A stretch of DNA of 64,000 bases from assembly GCA_963989245.1 (NCBI GenBank), contig OZ022344.1, positions 60,937,742-61,001,741 on the forward strand, in the 5' to 3' direction. Shown in pieces: positions 46,023-58,839 of the stretch. A program made the translations under genes and the position numbers. Origin of the DNA: Nansenia antarctica (Eukaryota > Chordata > Actinopteri > Argentiniformes > Microstomatidae). The notes under the pieces were generated by a model. It had not been told where the DNA came from. It ran no database searches and worked only from the letters and a program-made list of their open reading frames with translations. Each line of letters starts with the position of its first letter. Positions within the stretch are counted from its first letter, which is position 1.

Positions 46023-46103
46023 ACAACCTCCTTCTCTCTCACACAGCCTCTCTCTCTCTCTCGCTCTCTCTCCCTCACAGTATCTGTCTCTCTCACAAAC
46101 TAT

Positions 46104-46161
<58 letters not shown>

Positions 46162-46272
46162 ACAACCTCCCTTTCTCTCTCTCTCTCACAATCTCCCTCT
46201 CTCTCTCTCTCACAACCTCCTTCTCTCTCTCGCTCTCTCTCCCTCACAGTATCTGTCTCTCTCACAAACTAT

Positions 46273-46338
<66 letters not shown>

Positions 46339-46482
46339 ACCTCCTTCTCTCTCACACAGCCTCTCTCTCTCTCTCCCTCACAGTATCTGTCTCTCTCACA
46401 ACCTATTATCTCTCTCTCTCTCTCAAAGCCTCTCTCTCACACAACCTCCCTCTCTCTTTCACAACCTCAGGTGGTTTGGTTT
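45845..46482 (+). repeat. (CT)n array with CACAACCTCC spacers and higher-order repeats
   Basis: About 640 bases of CT broken at irregular intervals by CACAACCTCC, CACAATCTCC or CACAGTATCTG. A larger block, TCCCTCACAGTATCTGTCTC followed by TCTCACAAAC/TCACAACC and TATTCTC, occurs three times, near 46071, 46249 and 46375. The 337-codon and 294-codon frames are products of the repeat. Confidence 0.96.
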
Positions 46483-48812
46483 ATGCAGAGGTCAAGAGGA
46501 TAGGCCTGAGATGACACACACACAAACACACACACACAACCAGCCACTAATGCAATACACTCACTCCCGCTCTAATAGAGGACTTATGAGTAATCTTGTA
46601 TATCTTTTATTTGGCCATAAATTGGTCATCCCAATTTAGACGCATGTGTGACGTTTAGTTAAAAACAATCCATATTGGGATAACAGACACACATATGTAT
46701 CATGGGTTTTGATTCCATAGTAACATTATTGATGGAGTAATTCTACAGTAGGTGCCTATTCATTATGTTTCCAAAATCAATAGTCATTAAATAAGAGAAC
46801 CTCCACAGGGTGTAATGACATGAATCATTAATGTCTTAAACATGTTCCAGTATGGTAATGTTGGTCTGTAAATCAAAGAATATACAATATTCATGTATTC
46901 AGTAGAAGCTTGCATTAATAGGCTATATATATATATATATATGGATGAAGCTCAAAGACTCAAATACTGTACATGAATACATCAGGAGCGGGGAAAAAAG
47001 AATCCAATTTATAAGCGTCATTCCTGCACCTGGCAAGTATCTTTATATGAGTCTGAAAAATATCCAATTATATCAATTATAATTTAGGCACTGTATGACA
47101 TTTAGGCCTATACTTTGACTAACATGTAACCTTTCTGTCATTTGTGAGAGGATTTTTGCTCTGACCTAAACTATGAAAATGTCTCGAAATGCTATTGAGT
47201 CACTCTGCTGTTAAGATATTAAGCAACCTTTTTGTCTGAACCCAACAGACAAAAACATATCCAACAGTACATCCAAGCAGTGGCGTTGTTAGCCTGGGTA
47301 TCCGGGGCTCGGGCCCCCAATGTTTTCTGAATAGCCCCGGATCTCCGGATGCTGGCGGGGGGAAAAAAAGTAAAAATACAAAAGTCGCCATCTACCGCAT
47401 CGATGTAACGCATCGCCATCGATTTAGCGCAAGCTACCACCCGTCAATCAAAAACTCTGCTATCGCTAGCTATCTTCTGTAAGCCAACCAACCAGGTACA
47501 GATGTTTTTACTGGGTTGCCATGCCAACCATATTAGACCACCCATCCCAGAACAATCAACCAACCTGCGGCCCTAGCAATTGTATGGTAATAATTGTACG
47601 AACTACTTGTGTATAGGTGGATGGCATAAACCAATACAATATATAATAAAAAACACATTGCTTGTATGTCAGAATTGTTGCTGTCAGTGTAAACGTGTTG
47701 TATAAAAGTAATAACAAACTCAATATGTGCAATATCTAGGATATTGGAACGGCTTTGATGGTCGCATTGGAGCGGTCATGACCACACCACTGGCGTTTCG
47801 ATATATCCACAATATATAGCACATCCTCTCGTGTGTTATTGCATACACATGTGGTGTAATCACGTTTACTGGTATTAGCGCCATGGGGAACGGATAGGGG
47901 GTAAAACTTAATCTTTTCTGGGTAATTCAAGTAGTGAAAGAGACAGAAATATACGCTGACATTTGAAGACACACCGTTTGAAGGTCACCCTAATTAGTCC
48001 GGGCGGTTCTGCGACTTTGATATTAACTTCAGAGGAATCCACAGTGATAACTTGGGAGACGCATTAGAAGTGAACATAAACGGACATTTTGGCACGGACT
48101 ACGGGTGTGAACAAAGAGAACTATGCTGTTCATCCAGCAATGTTAAAGGTATCTGACAGGGAGAACTGGGATGGAAGCCCCAGTGCCTGGCATTATGCCT
48201 TCAGGGAAAACTAAACATAGACATCAGTGTATCTAGATCCGAACAGAGGCTTTCTGTGTTGGTGCCTTGACCGTCATCTTTCACCTGCACTCAATAATTA
48301 AATATAGGCTACTGTAACGTTTATGTTAAAAAGGAATCCATAAAGTTCCGTTTTCTACGGATATTCATTCAAGTCATTCTTTCACAAACTGACCGTGGTT
48401 GCGAGTTGACACAAGAAGGGACAAAGCAAAAATTAACTTCGGTTAGTTCTGGTGAATGAAAAGCATCTTATTGCCAATCTGCTTTTGACGGCATTGTTAT
48501 TGTGGCGTATAAGAGATACAGATGCATTGTGACTGCATCTGGATTCCTATGAATGGACGCTTCAGAATATCGCCACTTGAGTCTCGCTAAAACGAACAGT
48601 GATTGATTGTCCCACAGTGATTGATTGTCCTATTTGTTTTCCTCTCAATGAGAACTGTAATTGATTGTGGTGCAAGTTGGCAGGTGTAACTCTGTACACA
48701 ATCTCCTGTCAAAACCGCACATTCATACATCTTCATTCAATCAAGCTGTTTTGTGGCAAACAAGTCAACTACCATGAGGGGAAGTGCAGTCGCAGACAAC
48801 AGCCAGCGCTCA
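46483..48812. other. unique sequence with one possible hAT terminus
   Basis: CA run at 46515-46538 and (TA)n at 46924-46941. CAGTGGCGTTGTTAGCCTGG at 47278 resembles a hAT terminal sequence. A possible weak partner, ACACCACTG, ends near 47791, but no 8-bp target duplication is seen. No genes. Confidence 0.4.
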
Positions 48813-48813
48813 G

Positions 48814-48841
48814 AGAAAAGAGAGAGAGAGGGAGAGAGAGG

Positions 48842-48872
<31 letters not shown>

Positions 48873-48883
48873 AACAGAGAGAG
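48814..48883 (+). repeat. (GA)n microsatellite, imperfect
   Basis: GA with GGGAGA and AAACA breaks. Confidence 0.93.
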
Positions 48884-49622
<739 letters not shown>

Positions 49623-49627
49623 TTCCC

Positions 49628-49690
49628 AAATGTCGTTGTTTGGTACCTGTACTATAGCAATGACAATAAAGACCATAAATAAAGAATAAA
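49628..49690 (+). mobile_element. LINE/SINE 3' tail
   Basis: TGTCGTTGTTTGGTACCTGT then ACTATAGCAATGACAATAAA. This is the plus-strand counterpart of the minus-strand tail at 14857-14940, identical in almost all positions compared. Confidence 0.77.
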
Positions 49691-49985
49691 CACACACACA
49701 CACACACAGCCACCCTGAAACCTAAACTGATGCAAACATTACATTGTCGCCTTCTTGATAAGTGTGTTTAGTCCACATAATGAACCACTCACGTGTCGGC
49801 CCCATTTAGATGATAATATAATGCAACCATGCACGTTTGGGCAGCTGACTTTCACAATTAATCATGTTTTGTATGATTATTATCATTGTTCATCACTTAA
49901 TTCATACTGGACTGTTGACACCATCTGTAATGTTTATTTCTGATGTCTATTTTATGGCTTTTGTATTTTAATATTTTTAATTGTA
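49691..49985. other. AT-rich sequence, probably retroelement 3' region
   Basis: Short CA run at 49690-49707, then AT-rich sequence leading into the tail at 50030. No frame is supported. Confidence 0.4.
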
Positions 49986-50098
49986 TTATATTATTATTTA
50001 ATTATCACTTTATTTTGTTGCTGCTGTTTCTGGTGTGAGCTTCTGTAACACCTTGACTTCCCGTCGGGGATCAATAAAGGATCGACCTATTTAATTAT
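49986..50098 (+). mobile_element. LINE 3' end (L2-like tail)
   Basis: TTGACTTCCCGTCGGGGATC then AATAAAGGATCG is a standard 3' end of L2/CR1-like fish LINEs and the SINEs that borrow it. It is preceded by AT-rich 3' untranslated-like sequence. No reverse transcriptase remains nearby. Confidence 0.72.
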
Positions 50099-50188
50099 AG
50101 AAAGAATTCTACTGTGGATTTTGGAGTCTGGGGGACTTTGGACCAATTGACTTCATTTCAATTGGTCCAAATTGCATGCGGAGATAGA

Positions 50189-50726
50189 GGTAGTTAGACA
50201 GACATGTAGTTAGACAGACAAATAGTTAGACAGACAGAGAGTTAGACAGACAAATAGGTAGACAGACAGGTAGTTAGACAGACAGGTAGTTAGACAGACA
50301 GGTAGTTAGACAGACAGACAGGTAGTTAGACAGACAGACAGGTAGTTAGACAAACAAATAGTTAGACAGACAGGTAGTTAGACAGACAGGTATTTAGACA
50401 GACAGGTAGTTAGACAGACAGGTAGTTAGACAGACAGACAGGTAGTTAGACAGACAGACAGGTAGTTAGACAAACAAATAGTTAGACAGACAAATAGTTA
50501 GACAGACAGAGAGTTAGACAGACAGGTAGTGAGGCAGACGGGTAGTTAGACAGACAGGTAGTTAGACAGACAGGTAGTGAGACAGACAGGTAGTTAGACA
50601 GACAGAGAGTTAGACAGACAGGTAGTGAGGCAGACAGGTAGTTAGACAGACAGGTATTTAGACAGACAGGTAGTGAGGCAGACAGGTAGTTAGACAGACA
50701 GGTATTTAGACAGACAGGTAGTTAGC
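50189..50726 (+). repeat. 16-bp minisatellite (TTAGACAGACAGGTAG)n
   Basis: About 33 units of 16 bases with GACA-slippage variants (20 bases) and AAATAG, AGAGAG, GTGAGG variants in repeated combinations. It probably grew from a GACA microsatellite. Confidence 0.96.
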
Positions 50727-51600
50727 TCCCTAGCATGGCAGCAGAGACTCCAGCAGCAGAGCTGTGTGTGTGTAACTGTCTGTATTAATAAGCTGTCACA
50801 TCCTCACGGGGCCCGGGCCAACACACACACACTTCCTCTCCCCTCAGCGGAGAAGACACACATACGTACAGCATGCCAGGGGCCAGGGGTCACTGTGGCG
50901 GTTTGTCAAACGTGTGTGTGCTATTGTTTCTAATGTCCATAATGATACGGCTCTGAGATTGTGAGTGTCTGCGTTTAATTGTTTCTGTTTAATTGTTTGC
51001 GTTTACTCGTTGTTTTCGGTGAAGAATCTAAATTGTGCTCAAAAGTTTGTGTATTCGTTATTCACTGTTGACAATTACCATACGGCTGCCAGCATTTTCT
51101 TTTTTTTTGTTTTTAACGCTGCAGCTCGCAATGTTTGTCGTCAGTTATGGAGTGTGGAGTCCCTCAAGGTGGGCGGAGACAGCCTGCCACCTTGACAAAC
51201 GCAGAGAAATCACGTTGCATTCTGGGAAGCTGCCAAACGAGGGCCAAGACAGGTGAGGCGCGGGAAAACAGTTTCATTACCGCCTGAAAACCCCCACGAG
51301 AGCATAAGAAATAGAAACAGACAGGCTTGAGAAATAAATGGAAAAGGCATAAAAATTACCACAACAGTGTAATACAATCAGAATGACCAACCATGGTGGA
51401 GATGATCTCATCACCTGTCTTAAACATGGAAGGGATGCATGTCTAGTGCCACCGCCAGACCCTCTGCACTTTGTCTTATTACTCGGCTGAACCACAAATA
51501 CATTCACATAACAATGACGTTCTGTCATTTGATTTATCTTCTTGGTCACTTTGTTTCATCAGGTCTTATGTCCTGTGTTTTAATTATGTTAATGTTTTTA
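50727..51600. other. unique sequence, no gene seen
   Basis: Ordinary composition. No repeat or coding signature. Confidence 0.5.
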
Positions 51601-51656
51601 TCCTGACTGTGTGTAGTATTTTATCTTGTTCTGTAAAAGTGCTATACAATTAAAGT

Positions 51657-51729
<73 letters not shown>

Positions 51730-51730
51730 C
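51601..51730 (+). mobile_element. retroelement 3' tail with (ATT)n
   Basis: TCTGTAAAAGTGCTATACAA then TTAAAGTG leads into about 24 ATT units, the usual tail form of several fish LINE/SINE families. Confidence 0.72.
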
Positions 51731-52408
51731 ATATCTGAAATACTATATTTACAATGAAATAATAATGAAGGGATAGTGAAGATCTTCCAAACCTAAGAGA
51801 ATACTGTGGGTTATTTCCAGCCCCGTATAGGAACTCTATACAACCCATTATGACCTATGAATATCAGCTTGATTACTATACACACTGTAGAGTTCTCAGA
51901 GAGAGGAGGGGGGTGAATGTGGACTGAGACCCCTGATTCCCACTCCCCATGCATGGCCAGGCTTCAGGCAGTAGGCTAGGGGGGAGGGGGTCTATCCTGC
52001 CCGCGCTGCAGTGACCCCTATTAGCTCCACTGCCCCGGGGGATGAAGTGTCTCAGTCTTCTGCACAGGCACGCTCTGCCCTCCCATAAATCCAACCACGG
52101 AGGGCTGTAGACTGAGGCTGTTAAAACACAGCGCTCACCCTTTCCCTCCACAATCAAATACCTGGACATAGCACACCTTGGACTGGAAATCGATAGGCAT
52201 CGCCTGTAAGGAAAAAAAGGCTAATAAAGTCGTTGGTAATCAATGGTTGTTTTCAGGCTCTCTTTGTTCTGTTCTCTGGGCTGTACTGTGTTGTTGGAGC
52301 CCGACGGTGTTTCGGGACCTCGGTTCATCTCTGTCTGTCTGTGGAGAATTGGTGAATTATTCCAACTTTCGCAGCATTCTGGTTTCGCTGAGTTGAACAC
52401 CGAGACTT
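51731..52408. other. unique sequence, no gene seen
   Basis: Ordinary composition. Confidence 0.5.
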
Positions 52409-52645
52409 TTCTTCTTCTTCCATCTTTTCACTTTCTCTCCTGCCTTCATCCATCCTTCCATCTAAGTAAGCACATCACGTGACCTTCCTGTCCTTGATAT
52501 CCCGATGTGTGATTGGTGGTAGGTCACCAATCACCAAGATTTTTTTTTTCTCGATCTTTTCACTTCTCACTCTCTCTCTAATCTCTCTACATCCATCCTT
52601 CCATCCGACCTTCCTGTCCTTGATATCCCGATGTGTGATTGGTGG
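52409..52645 (+). repeat. two-copy tandem duplication, period 126 bp
   Basis: A perfect 39-base segment starting GACCTTCCTGTCCTTGATAT is at 52481-52519 and 52607-52645. The pyrimidine-rich sequence before each copy (CATCCATCCTTCCATC) is also shared. Confidence 0.92.
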
Positions 52646-52754
52646 AATGTCCTTCCCCCAGCCTGCCCCTGGTTGCCACTGTCAATCGTCATTTAAAAAA
52701 AAAAAAAAATGTAAACGTTATTTCCCACTCCCACACTACAGTCCCTAAGTCTCA

Positions 52755-52920
52755 CTCATATTTTTCATTTTACTGGATAGAGATAGTGAAGACAGACAGG
52801 AAAGTAAGGAGAAGAGGGCATGTCAGCAGGGCATGGGCCGGATTTGAACCCATGCCGACATGGGCATATACGCGTGCACTGTAGACCGCGGTGCTAGACC
52901 ACCGGACCACCCCGGGCCAC
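52755..52920 (-). mobile_element. tRNA-derived SINE (CTTTCCTGTCTGTCTTCACT body)
   Basis: On the minus strand: A box-like GTGGTCTAGCAC at 52902-52891, a perfect B box GGTTCAAATCC at 52850-52840, then TTTCCTGTCTGTCTTCACTA and CTATCCAGTAAAATGAAAAA. This is a recognisable abundant teleost SINE layout. It ends in an A-rich tail near 52757. Confidence 0.87.
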
Positions 52921-53607
52921 GTCAATCGACATGTTTGCATCACAAACACTCACCAGAGCCATGGAGAAGGAGTGAGCATTTCCCATGACGAGACAGAGGA
53001 GGTCTATGAGTCACTACTCTGCTTCCACCTCTGACACTATAACCGCAATCATACACCCTCTACGACAACCCCCCCCCTCATACACACCCCCCTCCCGCCC
53101 CCTTAAAACTCTCCCCTGTCCTACGACTCACACCCGGCCCGTGTCAGCCTACTCTTGTTTTCATGTTTTTAATGAATATTTGCTGGCGGTCACAGCGGTT
53201 AATCTCCTTCTCTATTTGCAGAGGGGGTGACAGCCCGGGGAGGGGAGAGGGAGACCGCGGAGTGATGATCCGTGTTCTGTTAATAGAGTGAGGCATCGGC
53301 CGTGTCGCTGAATATATGACTCCCCACCCTGCACAGATACCGCCTCTATTCACCACTGTACGCCCCAATAGCAAAGCCCGGGCACAGGGAGAGCATTACC
53401 AGATATAGTCAAGGTGTGAAGTCAAAGATGACTAGTCAGAAAAAAGAAGGGACCGGACATGGAAGACTCGGTCTTGCTGGTAATCATGTTTAGGCTTCCT
53501 TTATGTTTATTCAATGTGAGGATTTATTGAAGTCCAGAAGGTTTATGGTGTCTGTGTGTGCCATCCTAATGGACTGCCTATGGTGGACGTTATGTATGCA
53601 AAACATA
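52921..53607. other. unique sequence, no gene seen
   Basis: C-run at 53070-53077. No recognised gene. Confidence 0.5.
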
Positions 53608-53609
53608 CA

Positions 53610-53747
53610 GTCACACACATACACACACACGCACACATATATACTCAGGTACACACACACATATGCACACACACACACACACACACACTGGCACACACAC
53701 ACATACACACACACGCACGCACACGCGCACACACACACACACGCACA

Positions 53748-53801
<54 letters not shown>
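53610..53801. repeat. (AC)n microsatellite, compound
   Basis: AC with ACAT, GCAC, ACTGGC breaks, then about 22 pure units. A three-copy CATACTGACATGCTT tandem follows at 53855-53896. Confidence 0.95.
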
Positions 53802-53802
<1 letters not shown>

Positions 53803-53897
53803 CAGGGCCAGCTCCATCTGCCCCTCCAACACTACAGACCAACAGACACGACACTGACATGCTTCATACTGACATGCTTCATACTGACATGCTTCAC

Positions 53898-54379
53898 GGC
53901 ATGTAAACCGGTCCAGCTCACGGGAGTGAATCCTGATGAGATTAGACCACTTGTTGAACGTCTGTGAGTAACTTTGCTGGAGGGAGAGTCACCACGGCAC
54001 CAGAGTACAGCGGCTCACCAGCTTTTATTTAATCTGAGAGCGGCTTTGACGATTCGCTCGACTCCAATCCAATTACTGGCGTTTTACTGGAGTTGATAAT
54101 ATTAGTCTAAACAAAATGATCCACGTGCTTTGTCTCCCATCACGCTCTGTCACATGCATTTGGACGGATAATTGTTCCCCGAGTCTCGGGCCGTCGAGCC
54201 CGGGATCATTCCATTGGATCCGCCGGGCGTGTGTGGCGTTGTCTCGAGTCGCCCGCTCAAGGGGCCAGTGGCGGCTAATGGGGGACAGGGGAGGGAGGGA
54301 GGGGAGGGTTTGGGGGGATTTAGGCCATGACTAAATGGCTTCGCCGAGGAGCAGGTGGCTGAAACAAACAGTTGCATTT
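53898..54379. other. unique sequence, no gene seen
   Basis: GC-balanced, with no coding signature. Confidence 0.45.
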
Positions 54380-54391
54380 CGGCGACCAGAA

Positions 54392-54521
54392 CGGGCGGGT
54401 GGGAGGGGGCGACTAGGGTGGTGGTGGTCGTGGTGGTGGGGGGGATGGTGTGCTAGGGTGGGGTGGAAGGGGGGACTAGGGGATTGGGGGGATTGGGGGG
54501 ATGGGGACTAGGGTGGGGACA
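54392..54521 (+). repeat. G-rich imperfect minisatellite, quadruplex-prone
   Basis: GGGACTAGGGTGG-type units with many runs of three or more G. A related block (GGGGACTAGAGTGGGGTGGG) recurs at 54765-54815. Both are next to GACAGACAGGTAG words, so the block was probably duplicated around 54540-54720. Confidence 0.85.
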
Positions 54522-54731
54522 GACAGGTAGACATGTGGAAACATTTTTCTTCCAGAGGTACTTATTGTTGCTCTCGACACATAGAAATTGATTTTTTTTT
54601 CCGATGTTCGTATTGCTGCTAGAATTTTTTATTTTATTTTTACCTGGAGTGGGCGACATAGCAGTTCTATCTTTGGTACCCACTCTGGCATAGATTTGGT
54701 ACAGCCACACACACACACAGACAGGTAGGGT

Positions 54732-54815
54732 TCAGACAGACAGACAGACAGACAGGTGGGGAAGGGGACTAGAGTGGGGTGGGGGGGTGGTTACTAGGGT
54801 AGGGGGGGTGACCCT
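54732..54815 (+). repeat. (AGAC)n and second G-rich block
   Basis: Six AGAC units, then G-runs matching the block at 54392-54521. Confidence 0.85.
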
Positions 54816-55051
54816 CTCCCCCACAGCAGAATGTGTTAGTGAAGTGGGTGGGATGCTGGGAGGACACAAATGGTGAATAGGATCATTTGGAATAGCGCTC
54901 GGATAATGGGATTGTTGGAGAGAAGAAACAAAAAAATTGAGAAAAGGGGAAAATTGCTGTCATTTATGGAGCCATTTCCTGTCTTTTCTTATCGCCCTTT
55001 TGTTTGTACAGGCACATGCCACACACAGCGACGGCGGCGACACGGAGCGAT

Positions 55052-55093
55052 GTTTGTGTGTGTGTGTGTATGTGTGTGTGTGTGTGTGTGCGC
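55052..55093. repeat. (GT)n microsatellite
   Basis: About 40 bases. Confidence 0.94.
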
Positions 55094-55258
55094 ACATCTA
55101 TAGAGAGTGTCTATCCAGTTACAGACACCAGAAATCGACAGTCAGTGTATCTGTACAGTCGAGGTATGAAACATGAGGTGTAAAAAAGACAGGACAGACT
55201 TCTTCTCACTGCTTGTCTGTTTCACTCTAACCACGCCAGAGCATATGACAAACAACTA

Positions 55259-55402
55259 ACGTCCCCACGTCCTCCTAGACCTTCTAGCATCCCCACGTCC
55301 TCCTAGACCTTCTAACGTCCCCACGTCCTCATAGACCTTCTAACGTCCCCACGTCCTCCTAGACCTTCTAACGTCCCCACGTCCTCCTAGACCTTCTAGC
55401 AG
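55259..55402 (+). repeat. 28-bp minisatellite, 5 copies
   Basis: Unit ACGTCCCCACGTCCTCCTAG followed by ACCTTCTA. Nearly identical copies. Confidence 0.95.
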
Positions 55403-56780
55403 TGTGACACGTGCCAGAGGGGTTCGTCACCCATCTTTAATGAGCTTCTCAGCTTTGACATCCAACATCCAACTGGATCCAACCCAATCTCCTTTTTATC
55501 TTTCTTCTCGCCTCCTTCACGATTAAGCTCTTAATTACCTGCTGACATTTACCACTTAGCCTTTACACAACATCTGGGTTAAGATGTGGCTGATATGAAG
55601 CTTTCAAGGGCGATAATTATCCCAACCTTTTCTTAAATGTCAGCGTTGAAAGAAACGCTCGGAGACGCCCCCCGCCATGCCATTCTGCTCCGGCACGAGA
55701 TCAGTCATCAAAACCGAGAAAATTAAAAACATGGGACGCTCCCAAAACATCTGTCTGCTTTATGAACATGTGTTACATGGATGTGATAAGCAGGTACGGC
55801 ATATAAACAGATGTAAGGGGGAGAATTAAGTGGCTTTGGCAGACAGTAAGATTGTGTTGTCGACACTGTACACGCCGAGACGGCATGTCTGGTGACGCTG
55901 GAGGTGTTAAGTGGTATGATAGACAAAGTGGCCCCTAAAGCACTGAGGAGGTGTTGAAGACAAAACACAGCGTGTCAAAGCCACAGACGTGTCACTGTGT
56001 GAGGCAATCACTAGACACGTGCAGTAAAAACCTGGAATGATTTATTTATTTTTCTTTTCTTTTTTAATTCGCAAAAAACGTTTTGTCGGTAAGCCTTTGG
56101 AATGTCTCCCAGCCAGCATTGTTTAAGGATTACACAACAGATGGCTGCATTAACAGTGTGAAGCACTGGTCAAAAAATATGCAGGAATCAACATTCTCAG
56201 AACGGAACACCAATTTATGATTCATGAACCCCGCAGAGGATGCATTAAAACGTAAACACTCAAGACTAAGTATATGAACAGAGCAAATAATATCCTACTC
56301 GCCTACAGGTTTGGTAGCTATTCAAAATGTCTGTTTATGCTGCGTTTCCCTTCAGTAAACAAGAGCGAGGAATCAAAAATGCCCCTGCACAGGAGGTCGC
56401 TACGTTTTATTAATGACGATATGGTCGGGGGGGCCTTGGGAGAGGAGAGAGGGAGGAGAGGGGATGGAGGGACGGCAGGGAATGGAGGGAGGAGAGGGAG
56501 GGGGTTGTTACGTCGCGAGGGTGTCAGAGGAGTCAGGGCCTAGGGTGCGGGGGTCATTTTAATAAGAGCACGGCTTCGGGGGTGACTGCACCAAAAAAAA
56601 AAGTATTTGGAGCCTCAAAGTTAGTTTAACTTTTTTTGGCAGCCGTTTGAAGAGGCCATTTGTAACCACACTGTGTCAGGGAGGTGGAGACCGGAGGAGC
56701 ACGTACGCTGGGTTCCTGGGTTCTCCTGGAGAGGTCTGGCAATGATACAGAACTAACAGAGAAAGTAGGAGGAGAGAGAA
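55403..56780. other. unique sequence; possible conserved non-coding stretch at 56060-56270
   Basis: Two candidates for constrained sequence lie at 56060-56270 and 56630-56680, on texture only. A GGGAGGAGAG-rich stretch is at 56425-56505. No coding signature. Confidence 0.35.
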
Positions 56781-56802
56781 GCAGGAGTGAGAGTGAGAAC
56801 AG

Positions 56803-56803
56803 G

Positions 56804-56846
<43 letters not shown>

Positions 56847-56866
56847 AGAAAGAGGAGGAGAGTGTG

Positions 56867-56941
<75 letters not shown>
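56803..56941 (+). repeat. (GA)n microsatellite ending in poly-G
   Basis: Two GA blocks split by GGGGGGAGAAAGAGGAGG. The second, about 35 units, ends in G8. Confidence 0.95.
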
Positions 56942-57062
56942 TCTAACCTTCCTCATTGGACTGCCTCTACAGTAGATCATGCAGAGGGGACAAACAATGG
57001 AGCTGGTTCTATAAGGAAATCAAACCATCCAATGAACATCTTTCAATGTTGTACTCCATTAT

Positions 57063-57065
<3 letters not shown>

Positions 57066-57128
<63 letters not shown>
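57066..57128 (+). repeat. (GA)n microsatellite
   Basis: About 31 perfect units. Confidence 0.97.
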
Positions 57129-57130
<2 letters not shown>

Positions 57131-57191
57131 CTGGAATAAATAAGTATGTAGTGTAAGTACGGTGTGCCTGCAAAGCAGAGAGAAAATGGAC

Positions 57192-57228
57192 GGTGTGTGT
57201 GTGTGTTGGTGTGTGTGTGAGAGAGAGA

Positions 57229-57313
<85 letters not shown>

Positions 57314-57331
57314 CATGTGTGCGAGTGTGAG

Positions 57332-57398
<67 letters not shown>
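57192..57398. repeat. (GT)n-(GA)n compound microsatellite
   Basis: GT with TTGG and GA interruptions to 57338, then about 29 perfect GA units. Confidence 0.96.
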
Positions 57399-57403
<5 letters not shown>

Positions 57404-58330
57404 AGAAGGGAATATTGTTTGTGTAGGGTCTTATCAGATAGTTAAGAGTAAAGAACCCCTCTGCCTCCAGAGCCAGGCAGCTCATGTGCCTCCACGCTCC
57501 AGTCCCGTCAGGGCCTTTATCAGGATCCATTATGCTGTTGACTGAGATGTTATTGCTTGGCATCGCCGACCGGAGGACAATCTACCAGAGCCAATAGAGT
57601 CTCTACCCCTCTGACACGGAACAAATGGACGGACACACGTGACCGGAGGAGAATGGCGGTCTGGTCGTGTGTGTTGGCGAACGTGTGTGGGGGCCGTGGT
57701 GTGGAATCTCCTAAAGTTTGGTACCTTCAGGTTTTTTTTCCTGTTTCAGATTTCATTGTCCGTCCCCGCGCTGCAGCGGGGGTTATCACGCTATTAGACA
57801 AATAGGATTCACACCCCACTTTTTTTTTTCAAATAAATAAATAAATCACGACACACAGTGGTCCGGAGGATAGCGAGCGGCAAAGCAGTAGAACGCGGAG
57901 ACGCGGCTCGGAGCGTGCCAGTGTTCCTCTGTTAACGGTGGGGGGGTGGGGGGGTGGGGAGGTGGCATTGAATGAGAGATGAGGGCTCCTGCCCCCCCCC
58001 CCGCTCAGTCCACATGGCAGGACCCTTATTAACAGGAGAGGCTCCACTGGGTCATACCAAGGCCCCTGGGCGGGGGGTAGGCATGCATCAACAACACCCC
58101 AGCGACTGAGTGACACCTACACAGTGAAAACAGAGTCACGTGACGGACCTCCAACCCCAACAGGGTTTTAATAATGCATCAAGTTGTCTTATTCAAGCGA
58201 AGGGGGAGCATGGTGTGGATCGTTTTTCTCGATGCTGATTATCATATTATTAGTTAGGACACAGTTCGAGTGGAGAGTAGGGACTGACGTGGGTTGGTAG
58301 TAGCACAAAGGTAGGGTGGCCAGACATTGC
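57399..58330. other. unique sequence, no gene seen
   Basis: G/C homopolymer stretches at 57940-57960 and 57992-58002, and an (AAAT)3 at 57831-57846. No coding signature. Confidence 0.5.
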
Positions 58331-58334
58331 TATT

Positions 58335-58390
58335 TAGACAAAAGAGATTATTCATCTCAATGAGATTAACCTGGTCAAATAAAAAAAATG
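58335..58390 (+). mobile_element. LINE 3' tail
   Basis: CATCTCAATGAGATTAACCT then GGTCAAATAAAAAAAA matches the 3' end of a common teleost LINE (ATCTCAATG...CCTGGTTAAATAAA). Confidence 0.72.
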
Positions 58391-58779
58391 AAGGAACCAC
58401 ATTAGCCTTGAGTTTCACTGGAGTATAGACTCTGCCTGGATACAAGGACAAGTTAGCTTTGACACAAGGACAATACTGTTAATTAATGACAACTGCAATG
58501 AGCATACGCCTATCAAAGCATTTCTCTGCCAATACAAACGAATATGTCGATCCTGCAGAAAACCACAACAGAGTATCTCATAATACACCATGGAAACGAC
58601 TCTGTATGAAAGCTGTTATGAAAGCTGTTAGAAGCCTTTAGAAATACAAAAAACACCATCCTGAAGTCCTTGAAGCTTTTAGCCTCTCCTCACTGATGAT
58701 TGGCTAACTTCACCCCCGGCCCAGCTTCAGACTATTTAACATAAGTGTTACTAATGTAGTATGCCTGGCAGAGGGAAAC
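58391..58779. other. unique sequence, no gene seen
   Basis: A short tandem of ATGAAAGCTGTTA at 58605-58630. Nothing else. Confidence 0.5.
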
Positions 58780-58839
58780 AGGCTTTGGTGGGGCTCTCCT
58801 AGTCTCAGAAAGCCCATCCTGATCAGTGTCCTGCTCTAA

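Noticed and set aside
45212..46514. 294- and 337-codon frames as genes
   Set aside because: They translate the GGCA and CT arrays (Cys/Leu, Arg/Glu, Ser/Leu runs) on both strands.
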